DNA of 64,000 nt from Liolophura sinensis (GCF_032854445.1 NC_088295.1:37189385-37253384), one strand, 5' to 3'; shown: positions 29,874 through 44,800, counted from the stretch's first letter. Notes: generated from the sequence alone by a model not told the origin. Program-made: numbers and translations.

Positions 29874-32800
29874 ACCACTATTTACTCACTGTCAGTTGTC
29901 TTGACACTAATGGGGGAAAAAAAAGAGTTCTTTTATCACAACAGTATGTTTTATAGGATGATATGGTGCGCATTTCTGGGGATTCTTGGTGATAAAATCA
30001 GGGCATTGTATGGTTTGTCTGTTAGACTTAGTCTACCATGGGGGTGTATACTCACATGACTGGAGCTGTAAAGGATTGACAGTGACATGTATCATAGTTG
30101 TAGCAGTCTATGTCAGTGACTTTATAGACGAGTCCCTGAGGTTTACCTGTCATTTGTCAGACCCCTTGATGTCCCAGGTGCTTACAGTCAGACAGTAGAA
30201 TAAATTACCTGATGCACTGATACAGCCCTATCCCTGCCAATGAGGGAGCGGAGTTTATCCTCCGAAACTAATTGCATGTATCATGACATCGTTCACTCGC
30301 TGTTATGTTGATGGCCTTTATTAGTGCTTCACTCTGAACCAGTGTATGACTGAAGTCATCATCACAATCCCGATAGTAAACATCAGTATGTGTACATGTG
30401 TAATGGGTTATGATTGTTTCCTGCAATAAGGTTTGTGTTTATCTGTATAATCAGTTGGAAATCGAAAACATTGATCGAAACCATGATGAAAAGACTGATA
30501 TAAAACATATGGCTCTTATCTTTGATGCATTACCTGGATGACCGATAGGCATAGGTATAGGTGATGATGTTAAAAATCAACAATTTTACACATGTAAATG
30601 TCATCTTTATTTATATTGTGAATTGTTTATTCAGTCGTGTTATAGACTGCTTCGGTGGCCTAATAGTGAAAGCGTCAGCCTCAAAGTCAGGAGACCTAGG
30701 ATCTATTTACCGGTCAGGTCATACTGTAGGTTTTAATAATGGTACTTGTTGCTGTCTCGCTTGGCGCTCAGCATTGAGAGGTTAGAGCGGCAAAACAGGA
30801 CTGGTTGTCCCGGTGTCAGTAAAATGTGACTGGGTGAGCTGTCATGTCTGGTGTCTTTGGCATGATACTTCAGTGGGGGCAACACTTTGGCAGCAACTCA
30901 CCTTGCCACAAGAGGACACAGCATATCTGACCACGCTCATCATCATACGACTGACGAATTGTTAAGTACGACGTTAAACCCCAAGCATTCATTCGTTCAA
31001 TGGTGTTATAAGTATGAATTTTTTTTGTCTTGTTTTTCGTCATGTGCCAGTATGAGGGCCTTATTTAATGGACATAAATTTATTCATATATATATGTTTT
31101 AATGCCATTTGATTTCATTTCACATCTGCCTTTAATAAATATACATAAGTTTTCTCTCAGCATCATCAGGCTCTTTTAATTATTGGTTGATTTCATTTCT
31201 CTTCTTTGCTGCTATCTTTATATTGGATGCAATTTTTGTTTTACTCTGTTGTTTTGTATTGTAATGAGTATTATTTCATTTATCTTTTTTGTATACTTTT
31301 ATCGTGCAACCTTTACTGTTTCATCATTTCTCTGACTTTCTTCATGCAACTTTTTCATACTGTTTTCTTCAGTCTTTAGAACTTATATAGCATTGATTCA
31401 GAAATTCCTGCTTTTAAAATACATATTTATCATGATCAGATATATTCCAGACAAATTTCATTGACATATGCATCAAACTATTTTACATTTCAGGATAAAA
31501 ACAAACGTTTGAAAGTGACACAAAAAATGGTAATATATCATACCTCATTTTTCTAACGCCTCTGTGCCTTGCTGTTTGATGCTTGGCAAATTGAGGTTGT
31601 ACCTGGATTGTGACTTCAGCTGGCTTGTACTAACTGCATTTTCATATATATGATATAACCCAACGTTTAACACTTACTAACATGTATAATGTTGTGGTTT
31701 CTTGTCATGGTTAGAACAAGCATGGTTCAGACATTAATATGTTATACTCTTAAACCATGTTAACAAATTCAATTACAAGTTATCATAATTCTTCTATAAT
31801 TTCGGACATTCTGAAAATTTGGACACTTTCGAATTACGGTACAACTAACCCTTTCACTGGCATGCATGTAGGTAAATAATATCTTTAATTCTTATAAATG
31901 TATATGGGTATGTGTTAGAAGTGTATATGTAGGCATGTATCCTATGTGTATACATGCAATTTCTAGGTTCCAGCGTATGAATCAATGTTTGTAAATGTGT
32001 GTATACTGATGTCTATAACTTACTGAGCAGATGACTTGCGTTTAAGGTTAAATATGGTTAAAATATTTAGAACGTTAATGTACATGCATGTCATATAATA
32101 CTGATAAAGGAAGCTCAAGAGAAATTCATGAATAAATGACGAACCAAACAATATGAATATTTTATCTACATGTGTCTTTAATGTTTTGTGTTTTAAGATG
32201 AAGCCTGTGAAATTCTTTGCACCATACTGTTAATCTCCCCAACAGGATGTCTTAATTAGCTTGACAGTTTTGTTACCATGGTTGCCTGTTTGATTTGGCT
32301 GTTTTAATAGGACATTTTAAATCTGACTTGGTGCTATACATTTCTCTTCTCGCTAATTTAACTGTAATGAGAAATGAAATTAATATCTATACATGTATTG
32401 GTTCATGTGAAAATAAATCCTCTGATATTCTTTGTTATTGTTTATCTGACCAGACTTGCCAGTTTGATGTGTCTGTTGCAGCCATTTGTCTGACTACATA
32501 TTACATGTACCATTCTGAATGTATCTTTATTATCCCCCTTAGTATATAATATGGGGGGGGGGGGGTGTATATAAGCAGTCAGCATGTCTGTGTGTTCACC
32601 AGCCTAACAGTCGATAAGTAATCGTTTCCTGCCAACACTTCAACATTTAGTGACAGATTTTCTCTAAACTTCACAGTTGTCCTGGAAACTACATTTTAGA
32701 TTTGCTTGGGTAATTTACACTTTGTACATCAGTTCTTTGCAGCGTAAACTTATGGCCTTTTAATTGAGTTATAAATGCATCTCTTTGTTTAGTTTTTTGA

Positions 32801-35800
32801 CAGATTTACGGCAGACCTCATAGATGTTTTGCGACTTCAAATACATTCGGGGCCTCCGTGGCTCAGTCGGTTAGCGCGCTAGCGCAGCGTAATGACCCAA
32901 GAGCCTCTCACCAATGCGGTCGCTGTGAGTTCAAGTCCAGCTCATGCTGGCTTCCTCTCCGGCCGTAAGTGGGAAGGTCTGCCGGCAACCTGCGAATGGT
33001 CGTGGGTTTCCCCGGGCTGTGCCCGGTTTCCACCCACCATAATGCTGGCCGCCATCGTATAAGTGAAATATTCTTGAGTACAGCGTAAAACACCAATCAA
33101 ATATATGCGTGTGTATTTTGGGTACATGAATTACTTCAACATTTATAATTGCCATTTGAGGAAGGAGTGATGACAGCGACATATGAATTATTAAGCATTT
33201 GTGAACTTAAGGACCTCAAAAAGCATTGTCCTCAGAAAATGTTGTTAATGCTTGAAGATATTCTAGATCAAATATGATAATCTTGCCATGTACTTTATAA
33301 GCTGCTTGTGGTCTGCAGAACATTGGTAGATAAAGATGAAATGTTTTCAGGAGCAGGCAGTATGATACATGTATGTACATCTGCTGATGGCTCTGGTTGT
33401 TCCTGATGCATGTGGCTCGTATCCCTTATCTCTTTCTACCAAGGATTTGATTTGTCCACTCCATTCTCATTGCTACCATTTGTTTTTAATGAGTGTTGCT
33501 GAATATCTGAAGATTTCAGTAATACCAAAAGTCCATTACCCAGAAGTTTGCAAGTTCCCTATAGCTAGTCTCCACGGCACATTACACATGTTACATCATC
33601 TGTAGAAGCTCATGCCACCTGGTGGATAAATATGCAAAGTTCTTCAGTGGAATGTGTGAACTGAGTCATGGGAAATATAATTGTAAATGGCTGCTATAAG
33701 AACTGGCCATACATTGAAACCAAAACTCATTATGAAAGCTACGATCTCATGATTATTGTTGCTATGCAGTTAAGGACCCACTAACTATTTTTGTATTTCC
33801 AAGCAACTATAAAACAATTACTATCAAAGACATTGTTGTCCTTTTACAAAACTTTCCTGTGTCAAAATTGTTTTAAGTATATTTCAAGACAACTGCGTTT
33901 GGAACCCATCATGCATCAGCCAGTTCTCAAAGGTTTGCTGCGCAATAGAGAAAAAGAAAAATACATGGCTAAGCAGATACGTCACACAGTGTGTAAGAGG
34001 TCAAAGAAAACTGTAAAGTGCCATGGAGACCAGCTATATGGAAGTTGCATACTTCTAGGTAATGGACATCTAATAATAGATGCACACAAACATATTTAGT
34101 GTGAGATTGTTGATTTTGGTGGAGGGTATATATTCTTACATGTAGTTTTGTACATGTATATTACATTAATGCGCACGTGTTTTAAGCTATTTATAATTAA
34201 ATTATAGATTACTGCTGTATTATTAATTCAAAATCTTGACAAGTCTATAGGTTTTATTGCTTGCACTTAAGAGTTGGATGCAATGAACTTTAAAACTCAG
34301 TGTTCATTAGTTTGATATCAAGATGGATTTTATGACCTGTCCTCTCTGTTGTCTTCATGTACTAAAGCCCTGTTGCTGGCAACTCTGCAGCCAAGCGATT
34401 AATAGCCCCATATAATCTAATTCAAATCTGATGGCGGAAAACGAAGATGAAGTAACATTAGATTTTGTACCATAAAACACATGGTTGTAATGGATGAGAG
34501 TAGACCACCCTTGTAGTACCATTACACCTACTTTAACCATAACCTAGTTTTAAATTAACAGGGCTGTGGTGACACCGTATGCTGTAAACCGCCTTTAATG
34601 TTTTTCTACCATTAATCTACCCGTTTGTGAGAGTTTTTCGGTCTTGAGTTCTGTGCTAATGCTGATTTGATTCAAATTCCATGACTGAGTAATAGTAATT
34701 TGACTATGATTGAATAGCTTACTTCATGCGCAGCAGTTCAGCTGTTTTAGGTTCAACACCAAGATCACTTGACTTTTATCATTTTGTACAGAAAATAAAC
34801 ATTTCATCACCTATTTAAAGTTGACATAGCAAATACCCATTGGCCAGATCCTAATATTTTTAAACTTCACGTATTTCAGCTAAAAGAGTAAATGTACATG
34901 AATAATGATCTGTATTGCAGCCTTACTGTTGACATCAGATTTTAGTTTATACCCTGTATGGGTATCACCTGGTCACCAAGTGATCACAATCTTAAAGCAG
35001 TTATGGCTATATCAGTATGTTTCCTGAGAATTTGTCACTTTCTTGGCTGCAAGTAATGTTGAAAAGCTGGTCACTCTTCCAAGACTATGGTATTTGCATT
35101 GTATGATTTGATTTATGGCAGTTCTCCTCAGGTCAGGCCTTATAACAGGCTCCTCGCTTCCACAGAACGTGCTCACTGGGAAGTAATTGCTACAGTTTAT
35201 ATACACTAGCTTTATACAGTGACAGCAACCAAAAACAATCCTATCAGCCTTCCAATCATCAACTTAAACAATGCAGAGAAGGTAATGCTTTCACCTTCTC
35301 CACAGCAAATAGCTCTAATGTTTATGCCAGGATTGGGATGTTTAGCTTTAGCAGTTGACGCTGTTTGAAAACAAAGCTGAGTTGGAAGCCAGAAATTGCT
35401 ATATCCATGAGCTGATTGCTTTTCCATTGGGTTGGCACAATTTCTCAGTTCATGCACAGTAATGGTGATGCTTAAGACTGACATGTGGTAGCAGAAGAGC
35501 AGCCTCAACCCTGCCAGTGTAATTAGAAAATGATCATCAAATGAGAGAAACTATCTCTGGTTAAATTTCTTCCAGGTAGCTCCATCCCATTAAATAACTG
35601 GAGTGTGTAGATAAGGAATGTGGAAGGCTTTTGGTGTTTGCAGAACAGTTTGGTGAGGGAGTGGACTGTGTGTGGGGGTGGGGGTGGGTGAGGGGTAGGC
35701 GGTCAGGCTACTGGATTGATTGACCTGGCTCTCATTTAGTGGATGGTTTTGTCCAGAATTCTGTTGTAAGTCACAGATATCAAGTTGGACTGTTCCATCT

Positions 35801-38800
35801 TATGGTATTTAGTGGTATATAAAACCTCCCCTTTTCACAGATATCTCTTCAAATTTGAGGTTATAGATGCTTGATTTTTTAATCCCATGCAGATATTCAT
35901 TTGGGGCGATCTGCCCATCTCTCTCTCACATTTGGTTTCCATCACAACTCTTCCATATGTTGTCTCGTCTTAATAGAACTTTATGTACAGTTTGTCTCTG
36001 TGTGTACTAGATCAGATCAAGTTCGAAAAAACCAGCCAAATCCATGCATAAGTTTTGCATATTTAAATTTATTAATTCTGTGCCTGCCATTGGTTGTTGG
36101 TTTCCATGCAATTGCTCCAGATGTTATCTGATATTGATAAAATTGTGTGTGCAGGTTCATTTTTTATAGTCTCAGGTCAAGTTTGAAGATCAGCCACATC
36201 ACTGCATTTTTGCAAATTCCTGGATTCCTTGATTTTGATTGATCATTGGGTTCTGTGCAATAGCTGCTGCAAATATTGCAAATATATTCTGAAGCTCAAA
36301 AACCAGCTTGCTCCATGCATAAGTGCCTAATATACAAAACTGAGAAAAAAAAAAAATAGGGAAGAGAAATATCAGGATAGTATTGCCATAACATACCAGT
36401 CATTAAGCTAGGAGTAGAAGGGCAGGTAGCATTTTTGATTTATACAGGGGGAACTTTAGGAAGCTAAATTGGCTCATTTTAATCAATTCTGGGATTATTT
36501 TGAGGAACATAAAGTAGATGTAATCTGTGGTGCCTTGATTGTCAAATCCTTTACATAGTCAAGAGCTTTAATGGAGGGGATTGCATGGTTTAAATTCAAT
36601 ATTCGTTCTCCCCGTTATTACATGTGTAGGCAAATGTCTTAAGACCATCCCATTATCTGTATATGGTCAGGATGACCCAGCAGTAGAGGCTGATTAATTC
36701 TGCTGGCATTATTCGTGGAAGATGAGACTCATGATGATATAAGATTGTGTCAATGATCAGTGTATGGATTTGTCGCAGAGGGCACAAAAAACTCATCATA
36801 AGCCAAGAGGCCCAGGCTGTATGACCATGGCAATCTGTTACATGTTGGATGTGGATATCCAAAACATTGTAAATCCCTGCCGTTCTGATGTATGTAAATG
36901 AACAGGACACAACTTGTTGTTGAGGTAATGAGGGCCTTTTGGCCATAGATAATTATGCCTTTTAAGCAAACGTTCCTCTGTTGTATACTTATATTTTCTG
37001 ATTAGGAAGTCTGTCTTTATGTTACATCCCAGCTCAGTAATGATGAGGTATCTGGCCATGGTATTGTGATAACATTATACTAGTACATTATGCATCTGGT
37101 TAATACAGCCATTATAGGTTCCTTGACTTCAATGAGGCCTGTGTACAAGACTAATTAGGATGTAGCTTCAGACTTCATAGAGGCCTCATCTGTTGCCAGT
37201 GGATTTAATTCTGTGTGCTGGTTCTTTTTTTTATGAAGTAAAAGCTGTAATGAGGATAAAGGGATTTTTCCTTTTGTTGCATTTTTTCCAGTCCTTTCCC
37301 TTTCCTGGTCTGAATGATGTATGTGATCTGTCCTTTGCCATGTGTGCAGTGCTTGGTCTACGATGATCTAGGTTTATGCCAGCATCTCCTTACTTAATTC
37401 TTCCTTACAACATAATCCAGCCCCACAAATCTCCCCTTAATAAAGACAGACCGTATATGTGTAGTAATCAACATGAGTTGAGAAAAAACAGTGAACGGGA
37501 TGCCAATGATCATAACTCTGTGATTCATTCGCACGTCATTGAGATTATACTAATACATGGATCAAAACTCTTTGCCTGCACCTTCAACAAATTTAGACTT
37601 TTTCTATAAAGTGTCACTCATGTATGGTGGGTTTGTAACACCGTCTGGTGTAGCTTTACCATGAAGTACCGCAAGATTTGGGATGAATACTGATCTTGGA
37701 CAGGGAATTTGTACCTTCCCAAACTCATTGTTTATGCATGGGGCCTTATGGTTTGGGTTACAGTAAGCAATACTCTAATTCTTCAGCCTTTCTGCATGTT
37801 TGGAAGGTATTAACTCAAGCATATTTTGAATTTATTATTCTCTGTAGACTGATAAAATTTAACTTTTTGTGAATCTATGCGTTGAAACGGACATTCATAT
37901 ACCAGCTTTGCCAATCAAACCAATGTAGTTTTGTCTGCATAATCAACTTAAAAATGTGCATCATTTGCAGTGAAATTTGCTCTTTCTTGTACAAAAATGT
38001 GGGGGGAATTAGGGTAGATACACTGCACAACATGTGGTGACATGCGCACAGCATTGCATGTATTAAATTTATTTACTTATTTATTTGATTGGTGTTTTAT
38101 ACCGTACTCAAGAATATTTCACTTATATGACGGCGGCCAGCATTATGGTAGGAGGAAACCGGGCAGAACCAGGGGAGAAACCCACGACCATCCGTAGGTT
38201 GCTGACAGATTGTCCCACTTACAGCCGGAGAGGAAGCCAGCATGAGCTGGACTTGAACTCACAGCGACCGCATTGGTGAGAGGCTTCTGGGTCATTACGC
38301 TGGGCTAGCACACTAACCAACTGAGCCATGGAGGCCCCGCATGTAGGCCTATTAAAGATCTCTGGTCTTCCACCATTGTAGTGTGCAAGTGTGTACATCA
38401 CATGTGGGAGGGTTAGTGGGTGGTTTGACATGGACATGCACTACAGATTTCTACATCCATCAGATTGACCATCTTTGAATAAGTGGACAATTCTTGAGTA
38501 CTGCATTAAACATCAATCAAAGAAGAAATTAAATAAATAAACAAACAAATATAAATATAGTAAATACCAACATCCATGATAGTCATTTATTCTTTTGCTT
38601 GCAGTAAAGACTTCCTTAAGCTTCTTATAATTTTAGCAAATAACAATTACACCAAGCCACAATTTTTTATCTTAAAGGCATAGTTAATTGCAACTCATCA
38701 CATTCAGGATATTCAAAGGCTCCAGAAACAATTTTTCACTGACTTCTGATATTTGAAACTTAAATTATCAGGAACATATTCCCATTATGTATTAAAAGGA

Positions 38801-41800
38801 TAGACAACAAATGATTTAACTTTAGGTATTTTTGAAGAGGTTTTGAACACACTTAAATGGTCACAGCAGTTATGCTCTCAAGTGCTTTGTAATTCTCTAA
38901 ATCAGTGTGTAATATGAAACCCTTACAAAGCCATTGGAGGTGCCATTTGAGAGAAACCAGAAACAGAATGTTGCTTCCCTCGTAACCCAGACTGCTAAAG
39001 CTGAAAGACAACACAGAGTTTGGGGAATATGTGAACAGTTATAGAAATAACTTGACTGGTTAAAATTGATAACATTTGCTTTTACCTTGAACTGTGATAT
39101 CTCACTGGGTTATGGAACATCACAAAAATAAAAGGGTATGCTATCTAAGCTTTATGATACTTTTATCATTGCTTACAAACAGTTGGATGGGTATCATGTA
39201 AAACACCAAGAAAATAAAAAGATAAATAAATAAATAAACATTTGATCTAGTGTTTTCTTTTAAATGTTCATGAATGTGCTGACAGTTATGAGGTAGATAT
39301 TTGTTGATAACCACTGTGGAACATCTAGAGCACATGTACTAATATCACAGCTAGGGTAAATGAAAGAAAGGACGACTTGAAACCAAGTTGTTTGCTAAAT
39401 ACAGATTGAATTCATTTCTTTCAGGACAGTTCAGCTATATGTACTTTATAAAATCCTATTTAAATACCTTATCCTTCAGATGAACTCACTTCAGTTTTTC
39501 ATACCTTTTAACCTTCTTCAGGGTTTTCAAGTTTTTGAGTATGTATTATATTCGTAAGTTAAATAAAGATTGACAATTTGCAGCCGTTTGTGTTTAAATA
39601 ACTGTGCATTACCTTGTGAAGACTGTCTCTCCCAATGTGAGACAAAAGGGCTGTCTTTATCACAGAATTTTTGTGTAGAAACAATTCTGCACATATACAT
39701 GTCACACTGTGGTTCTCGGCTTGCTTGTTTCACCGTATAGCCTCTGCAGAGTTCATGTCTTGCTCAGTGTAATTCATAACCAATTAGTTACTGATTTAAG
39801 GATATGGCACATGCAAGGTGTGTTACAACACAATATGTGCTAATGACAGTCTGATATAAACTCATGCCGTGCAGTGCCACCTATGTGTAATAAAGCTGTA
39901 TAAAGGATTATCCTGCACTGGAGCTGATTATACACTGCATTGAGCCATAGCTGCCCTTTAAGATTATGGGATTATGGGTGTTACACACTGTGAATTATCC
40001 CTTCATATTTAGCTTTGGTCCCTAGAGCTCTGTTTCAATTCGCCTGTCTGGTTTCTACTTGGTCATAGTTGCTAAGATATCTCCATGTCAACTCCTTGGC
40101 ACCTAGTACCCACATTGTGTGAACTTTGACCAAGCTACCCTATAAAGTGCCAAACTGAAGCTGTTAGGACATCATTTCTGGTTTTCCAACCCTTCCAGCA
40201 ACAACCAGCTTTACAGCAAGCCTTGTACTAGTGAGTCCACTGGTCTTCTACAACAACAACAATTCACCATGTCCAACTACTTTGATTCATCTTCCGTCAT
40301 GAGAACACGCAGTGTAACACCGCTGACTGGTGGGGGCGCTCCAGGAAGCCTGCCTTACGTCACGGACAAGACTGTCTCTCGGCATATGGGCGGTATGGGA
40401 CGCTCACTCGACCTGGGACACGCTAAGAGCTACTTCAACCCAGCCAGAAATGCAGTCTACTCCCGTTACTCCCCTAATGATTGGTCCATGTCCAACCAGC
40501 TCAACTACAACCAATCTGACAAGGAAAGAGCTTTTGCTGAGAAACTGAGAGCTGACACCTGGAGAGCAGTGAAGGAAACTGATGCCCGTACACGCAACAG
40601 GCAGACCGATGTCACCAAAAGGCTTGGTGAGAGAGTCAATGACATTACTTTCCTGAAGAGTGAGCTGAACAATGAAATCCAGGCCATGGCAACGGAGACT
40701 GAGGACCTGAAGGAACATAAGCGTGTTCTGGAGAGAGCTCTGGCTGACACTGCCAATCCTCTGCACATTGCTGAGGAGTGCCTGATGCACAGAGAGAAGA
40801 GACATGGCATTGATCTGGTTAATGATGGAGTGGAAAAATCTTTAATCCGGGAAGTGGACAACATCAAGACATGCCAGAGGAAGATGAACAAGATCTTGGA
40901 AAAGGCTTGTGTCCAGTTGAAACTGAACCGTGCCGCCCAACACAGCCTGGAGGTAGACTCCAAGGATAAAAACCACGCCCAGAATCTGGATGATAGAATG
41001 CAGCAACTGCGCAACTCCTCGGCCGGCATCGGATACAGCAATGGAATTGAAAACATCGACAACACCATAACCATCCCCGAGTCGTGGGCTCGCTACACTC
41101 AAACTAACATCACCAGATCGCAGAAGGAGCGAGCCAACTCTGAGCGACTTCGTGGTGAGATCGACCAGTGCCTCCGCACCTGCGCCAACGATATGTGGAG
41201 TCAGTTCAATTCTGTCAACAACAACTTCAATGCCAGGATCCGAGAGGCAACTGATGCTAGGAACAAGCTGCAGTCCCACCTTCAGAGAACCATGCAGGAG
41301 ATCTTTGACATGGAGAAGAACATCGACCTGTTGAGGAAGGCTATCCAGGACAAGGAGTATCCCATGAAGGTAGCTCAGACCCGATTGGATGAGAGGACCA
41401 GGCGAATCAACGTGGAGCTGTGCAACGACCCTGTCATGAAGACACTGCAGAAGGAGATTAACGAAATCCGAGAGTCAGTGCGTATCCTGAAGGACCGTCT
41501 GAAGGCATCCGAGCAGTCTCTGGCCCGCCTCATCAAAACCAAGGCCGCTCTTGAACATGACATCTCTGTCAAGGAGAACAGCTTGTCCATTGACAACAAG
41601 ATGTGCATGGGCATGAGAAAGGGGTTTCCCATGGACCCCAAAGTGGGCCCTATCTCTACTATGCCATTCCACTAATTGTTGTGTCACTGTATTTTCATAC
41701 CGGACTTGTAATAGAACTGAATCTTTGAATCGGCTAGCTGTAAAGGAGATGCCAGACTAGAAAATGTCATACCTTTATCTTGGACCCTGGACAGTGTACA

Positions 41801-44800
41801 TTCTATTGAGGTTAAAATTTTGTCTCTTGAATTTTCATTGAGGTATATCTAAATATTCAAGAGAACACCAGTCTGAAAGAACAGTATTGTTAATTTTCAG
41901 CGCAAAATCATTCTGTAAAATAAATTATTAGTGTATAATAAATATATTGAAAATTACACTTGTTATTTGTCTTTTACATTCATCAGATAATGTGACTGCT
42001 CAATTTCCCCCCACCATAATTCTGGCTGCTGTTATACAAGGGAAATATTCTTCAGTAACATGTAAAACAGAGTCAAATAATTTATTAGAAGTCTGTGGAA
42101 AGAATTTGTGCATCCTTAATAGATAGCAGTTTTGAGGTTACATCAGTACCTAGCAAATGTGGGTCATATGCACAAGAGAGTTAGGCACATGATGATATAT
42201 GCCTATACTACAAAATAAGTCAGACTTAAGTGTGTTGAGCTTGGTTTTAGTGTTTTGTGTGCATTTTACCAAGTTTTTTGACAAATGAAATTAAACTGAT
42301 TGCTAGAAACAGAGCAGTTTCAGGGGTCACTGTACCCATGTGAATTAGACAAAATTTACACAGTTGTGTGTGACAGCTGAAGGTTAAAAAGCTTCAGGAT
42401 GAAGATGCCTCATTTGGCTGTTTAGCTCGTTACATTAAAACTTTTATATCTGATAGCAAGCTTTGAGTATTTTTATAGTTATAGAGCCCTGCATGTATTC
42501 ATGCAAATTCATCACGGTATTTGCTGTGTATTGCTAGTTCTACACATGTAGATGTGACAGTCTTGTACTTGTTTCTAATTAAGACATTTTTTCTAATTAA
42601 GCATTTGAACATGAGATTTGTTCAATAGATTGAATTTGTCTGCATTGATAAAACATTGTGTAAAAACAAAATATAATAAAGGTATAAATCATTGTTCTCG
42701 TATCAGTAATATTCTCTGAGTATAATTTATCAGTCTCTCTCTTTTTTTTAACTTCACCTCGCACACTGTGCATGTACATTTTTCTCCTACATGTACATGT
42801 ATGTTAGCTTGTTGCAACAATACACTTACCTATGAAAATCAATGTTGTTTGATGATAATTTGACACTAAATTGGAGCCCTGAATAAGAATTTGTTAAATA
42901 GCAATTCTGAAAAAAAAAAGGTATCACTTTTTTGTGAATTGATTTATTCATGATATTGTACAACCAGCACTAATTGTAGCAGCCTTGTACATGTTGGAGA
43001 ACAAACTGTAGTAGGTCCTTCCAATTGAAGTAACTACAACCTAGCAGATTTGTTGGTGCATGATGTTGACATGTTTGCAGTGCAATAACAGTTTCATTGC
43101 ACACTAAATTGGGTAGGCCTGTTGATTCATCTGTAACTTGTATTAATACCCCAATTCTTCAACATTATCAATAGCGTCTGTCACCAATATTTTGAAACAT
43201 TCTGAGAGAACCGTGGCTGTAGAGAAATAATCTGCACAGTTTTATGAAGCTTCCATCTTTAGTGACCCAAACAAATCATTTTCGGTGTCATTTTCATAAT
43301 AATTGTATGCATAAATTTGATTGAAATAGGTGATTTAGTAGTTGAAAATGTTGAAGATGTACAGTAATATGTTTTGGGGTTTTTTTCGCGCAAACAAAGC
43401 AATATTATTGACTCAACTTGATGATGCTATGTTTCTGTTTCAGGGCATTTTTTCTCAGGTATTTGATCTTCAGGCCAGTGATTTTGACAACGATGATACG
43501 TATCACAGAGAAGGGTAAGCTAATTCAGAACTTCAGAGTCTGAAATTATGGATACAGAGTCTGAAAACAAGTTCTTGAAATTCCTTACCTTTTTATGTTT
43601 CTTTTTTGTTTTGTTTTTTTGCTTCAGTGTATAGTTTCCAATCTAAAATTATTTTTTCTGTTAATGTCATGGATTTTCTTCAATTAAGGATGGAAAATGT
43701 GTTGAACAAAATGTAAAATTATAAATCGTTTCAACTATTTGCACATTTAAATCAACATGCTTTTTGGGAATAATTCTTGTATCTCTGCCCTTTTAAGAAA
43801 AACATTTGTTTTCTCTCATTATTATTCTTGAAAAACCAAGGAAATTAGGAATGTTCAGTTCAGAATGTGGTCTTGTGAAGATTAAAACTGACATGCAAAT
43901 ATAACATAAATCGGACACCGTCACCTGCTCCCGTCTGCCACTTTCTACCATGGAAAAGGAAATTAGTGTTGATGAACGTACTTTGTTCGTGGCTTGGATG
44001 CTAGAGATTAGTGTGATCTCTTGATTATAGGAACACGGAGCCACGGTTCCCTATCAACATCGGTATCACCGGATATGTGGCCACTACGGGAGAGGTAATT
44101 CATTATTATCCTTGCCCAGCCTTATTCTCTGCAGATTTCCTCGTGATTAACCTTAGATTGTATTTCTTCCCTGATTCCCACCTTACCCTTCTCCTCATCA
44201 AGAACCCTATTTATTCATGGATATGTTTCTCCAGCTGGCTACAGACATTTTATCTGTCAGGACAATAGTCTTAATCTCTATAGGTTTACAGTGTACATTT
44301 CACAGTTCTTCAAAATTATCAACCATCTCAGCAACCAGTATTTTGAAATTTTCTGAGAGAACTATGGGGTGTGGAGAAAAAGTTTTACACTGTTTTATGA
44401 AGCTTTCATCTTTAATGATATAAACAAATCATTTCTAGCATCATTTTCATAATCATTCTTTGCATAAAATCCACTGACAAAATGCTTTAGTAGTTGTAAT
44501 GGTTAAAGATTGCCAAAGTAACTGTTGTTGTTAGTAAGTTTGATAGAAATTCAAGATTGTAAGGAGTTTTGTATAGCTTTTGACAGTGGAAAGCTGAAAT
44601 ATCTTATTTTGTTTAAGAATTCAAGGAAATCCAAGATAGTCATGTAGAACTACCAATTAAGACTTAGTATACTAGTAGCTGTATACTGTGTTGTTCTTGT
44701 TGTTTGCAGAAATTCAAGATGGTGACATGTTCTTTATAATTTATATATTTGCCAATGGCCTGAAAAGTAGCTATATGTAGTTTGCAATTACACCAAATCA

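Larger units (their letters stand above)
17673..43443 (+). other. Giant 25.8-kb PDE intron hosting tektin
   Basis: Bounded by the e2 donor and e3 acceptor. Contents: unclassified repeat-like sequence at about 18.4-19.9 kb, a 28-bp minisatellite at 22.2-22.9 kb, a possible cassette exon at 24.08 kb, a CpG-dense patch at 25.2-25.5 kb, a GCTTC-rich cluster at 27.2-27.7 kb, an (AT)n(GT)n microsatellite at 29.8 kb, SINEs at 30.6, 32.8, 38.1 and 38.5 kb, and the tektin gene at 40.3-41.7 kb. No other coding sequence was recognised. Confidence 0.75.

Noticed and set aside
29823-30059. Frame beginning MCVCVCVCV
   Set aside because: Translation of a GT microsatellite.
32860-32935. tRNA gene
   Set aside because: The tRNA-like A and B boxes are the head of a SINE repeated at 38.3 and 54.3 kb; no cloverleaf with paired acceptor stem is evident.
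40404-41687. Antisense frames of 70-189 codons across the tektin gene
   Set aside because: Shadows of a GC-richer coding exon; the sense frame matches tektin along its whole length.
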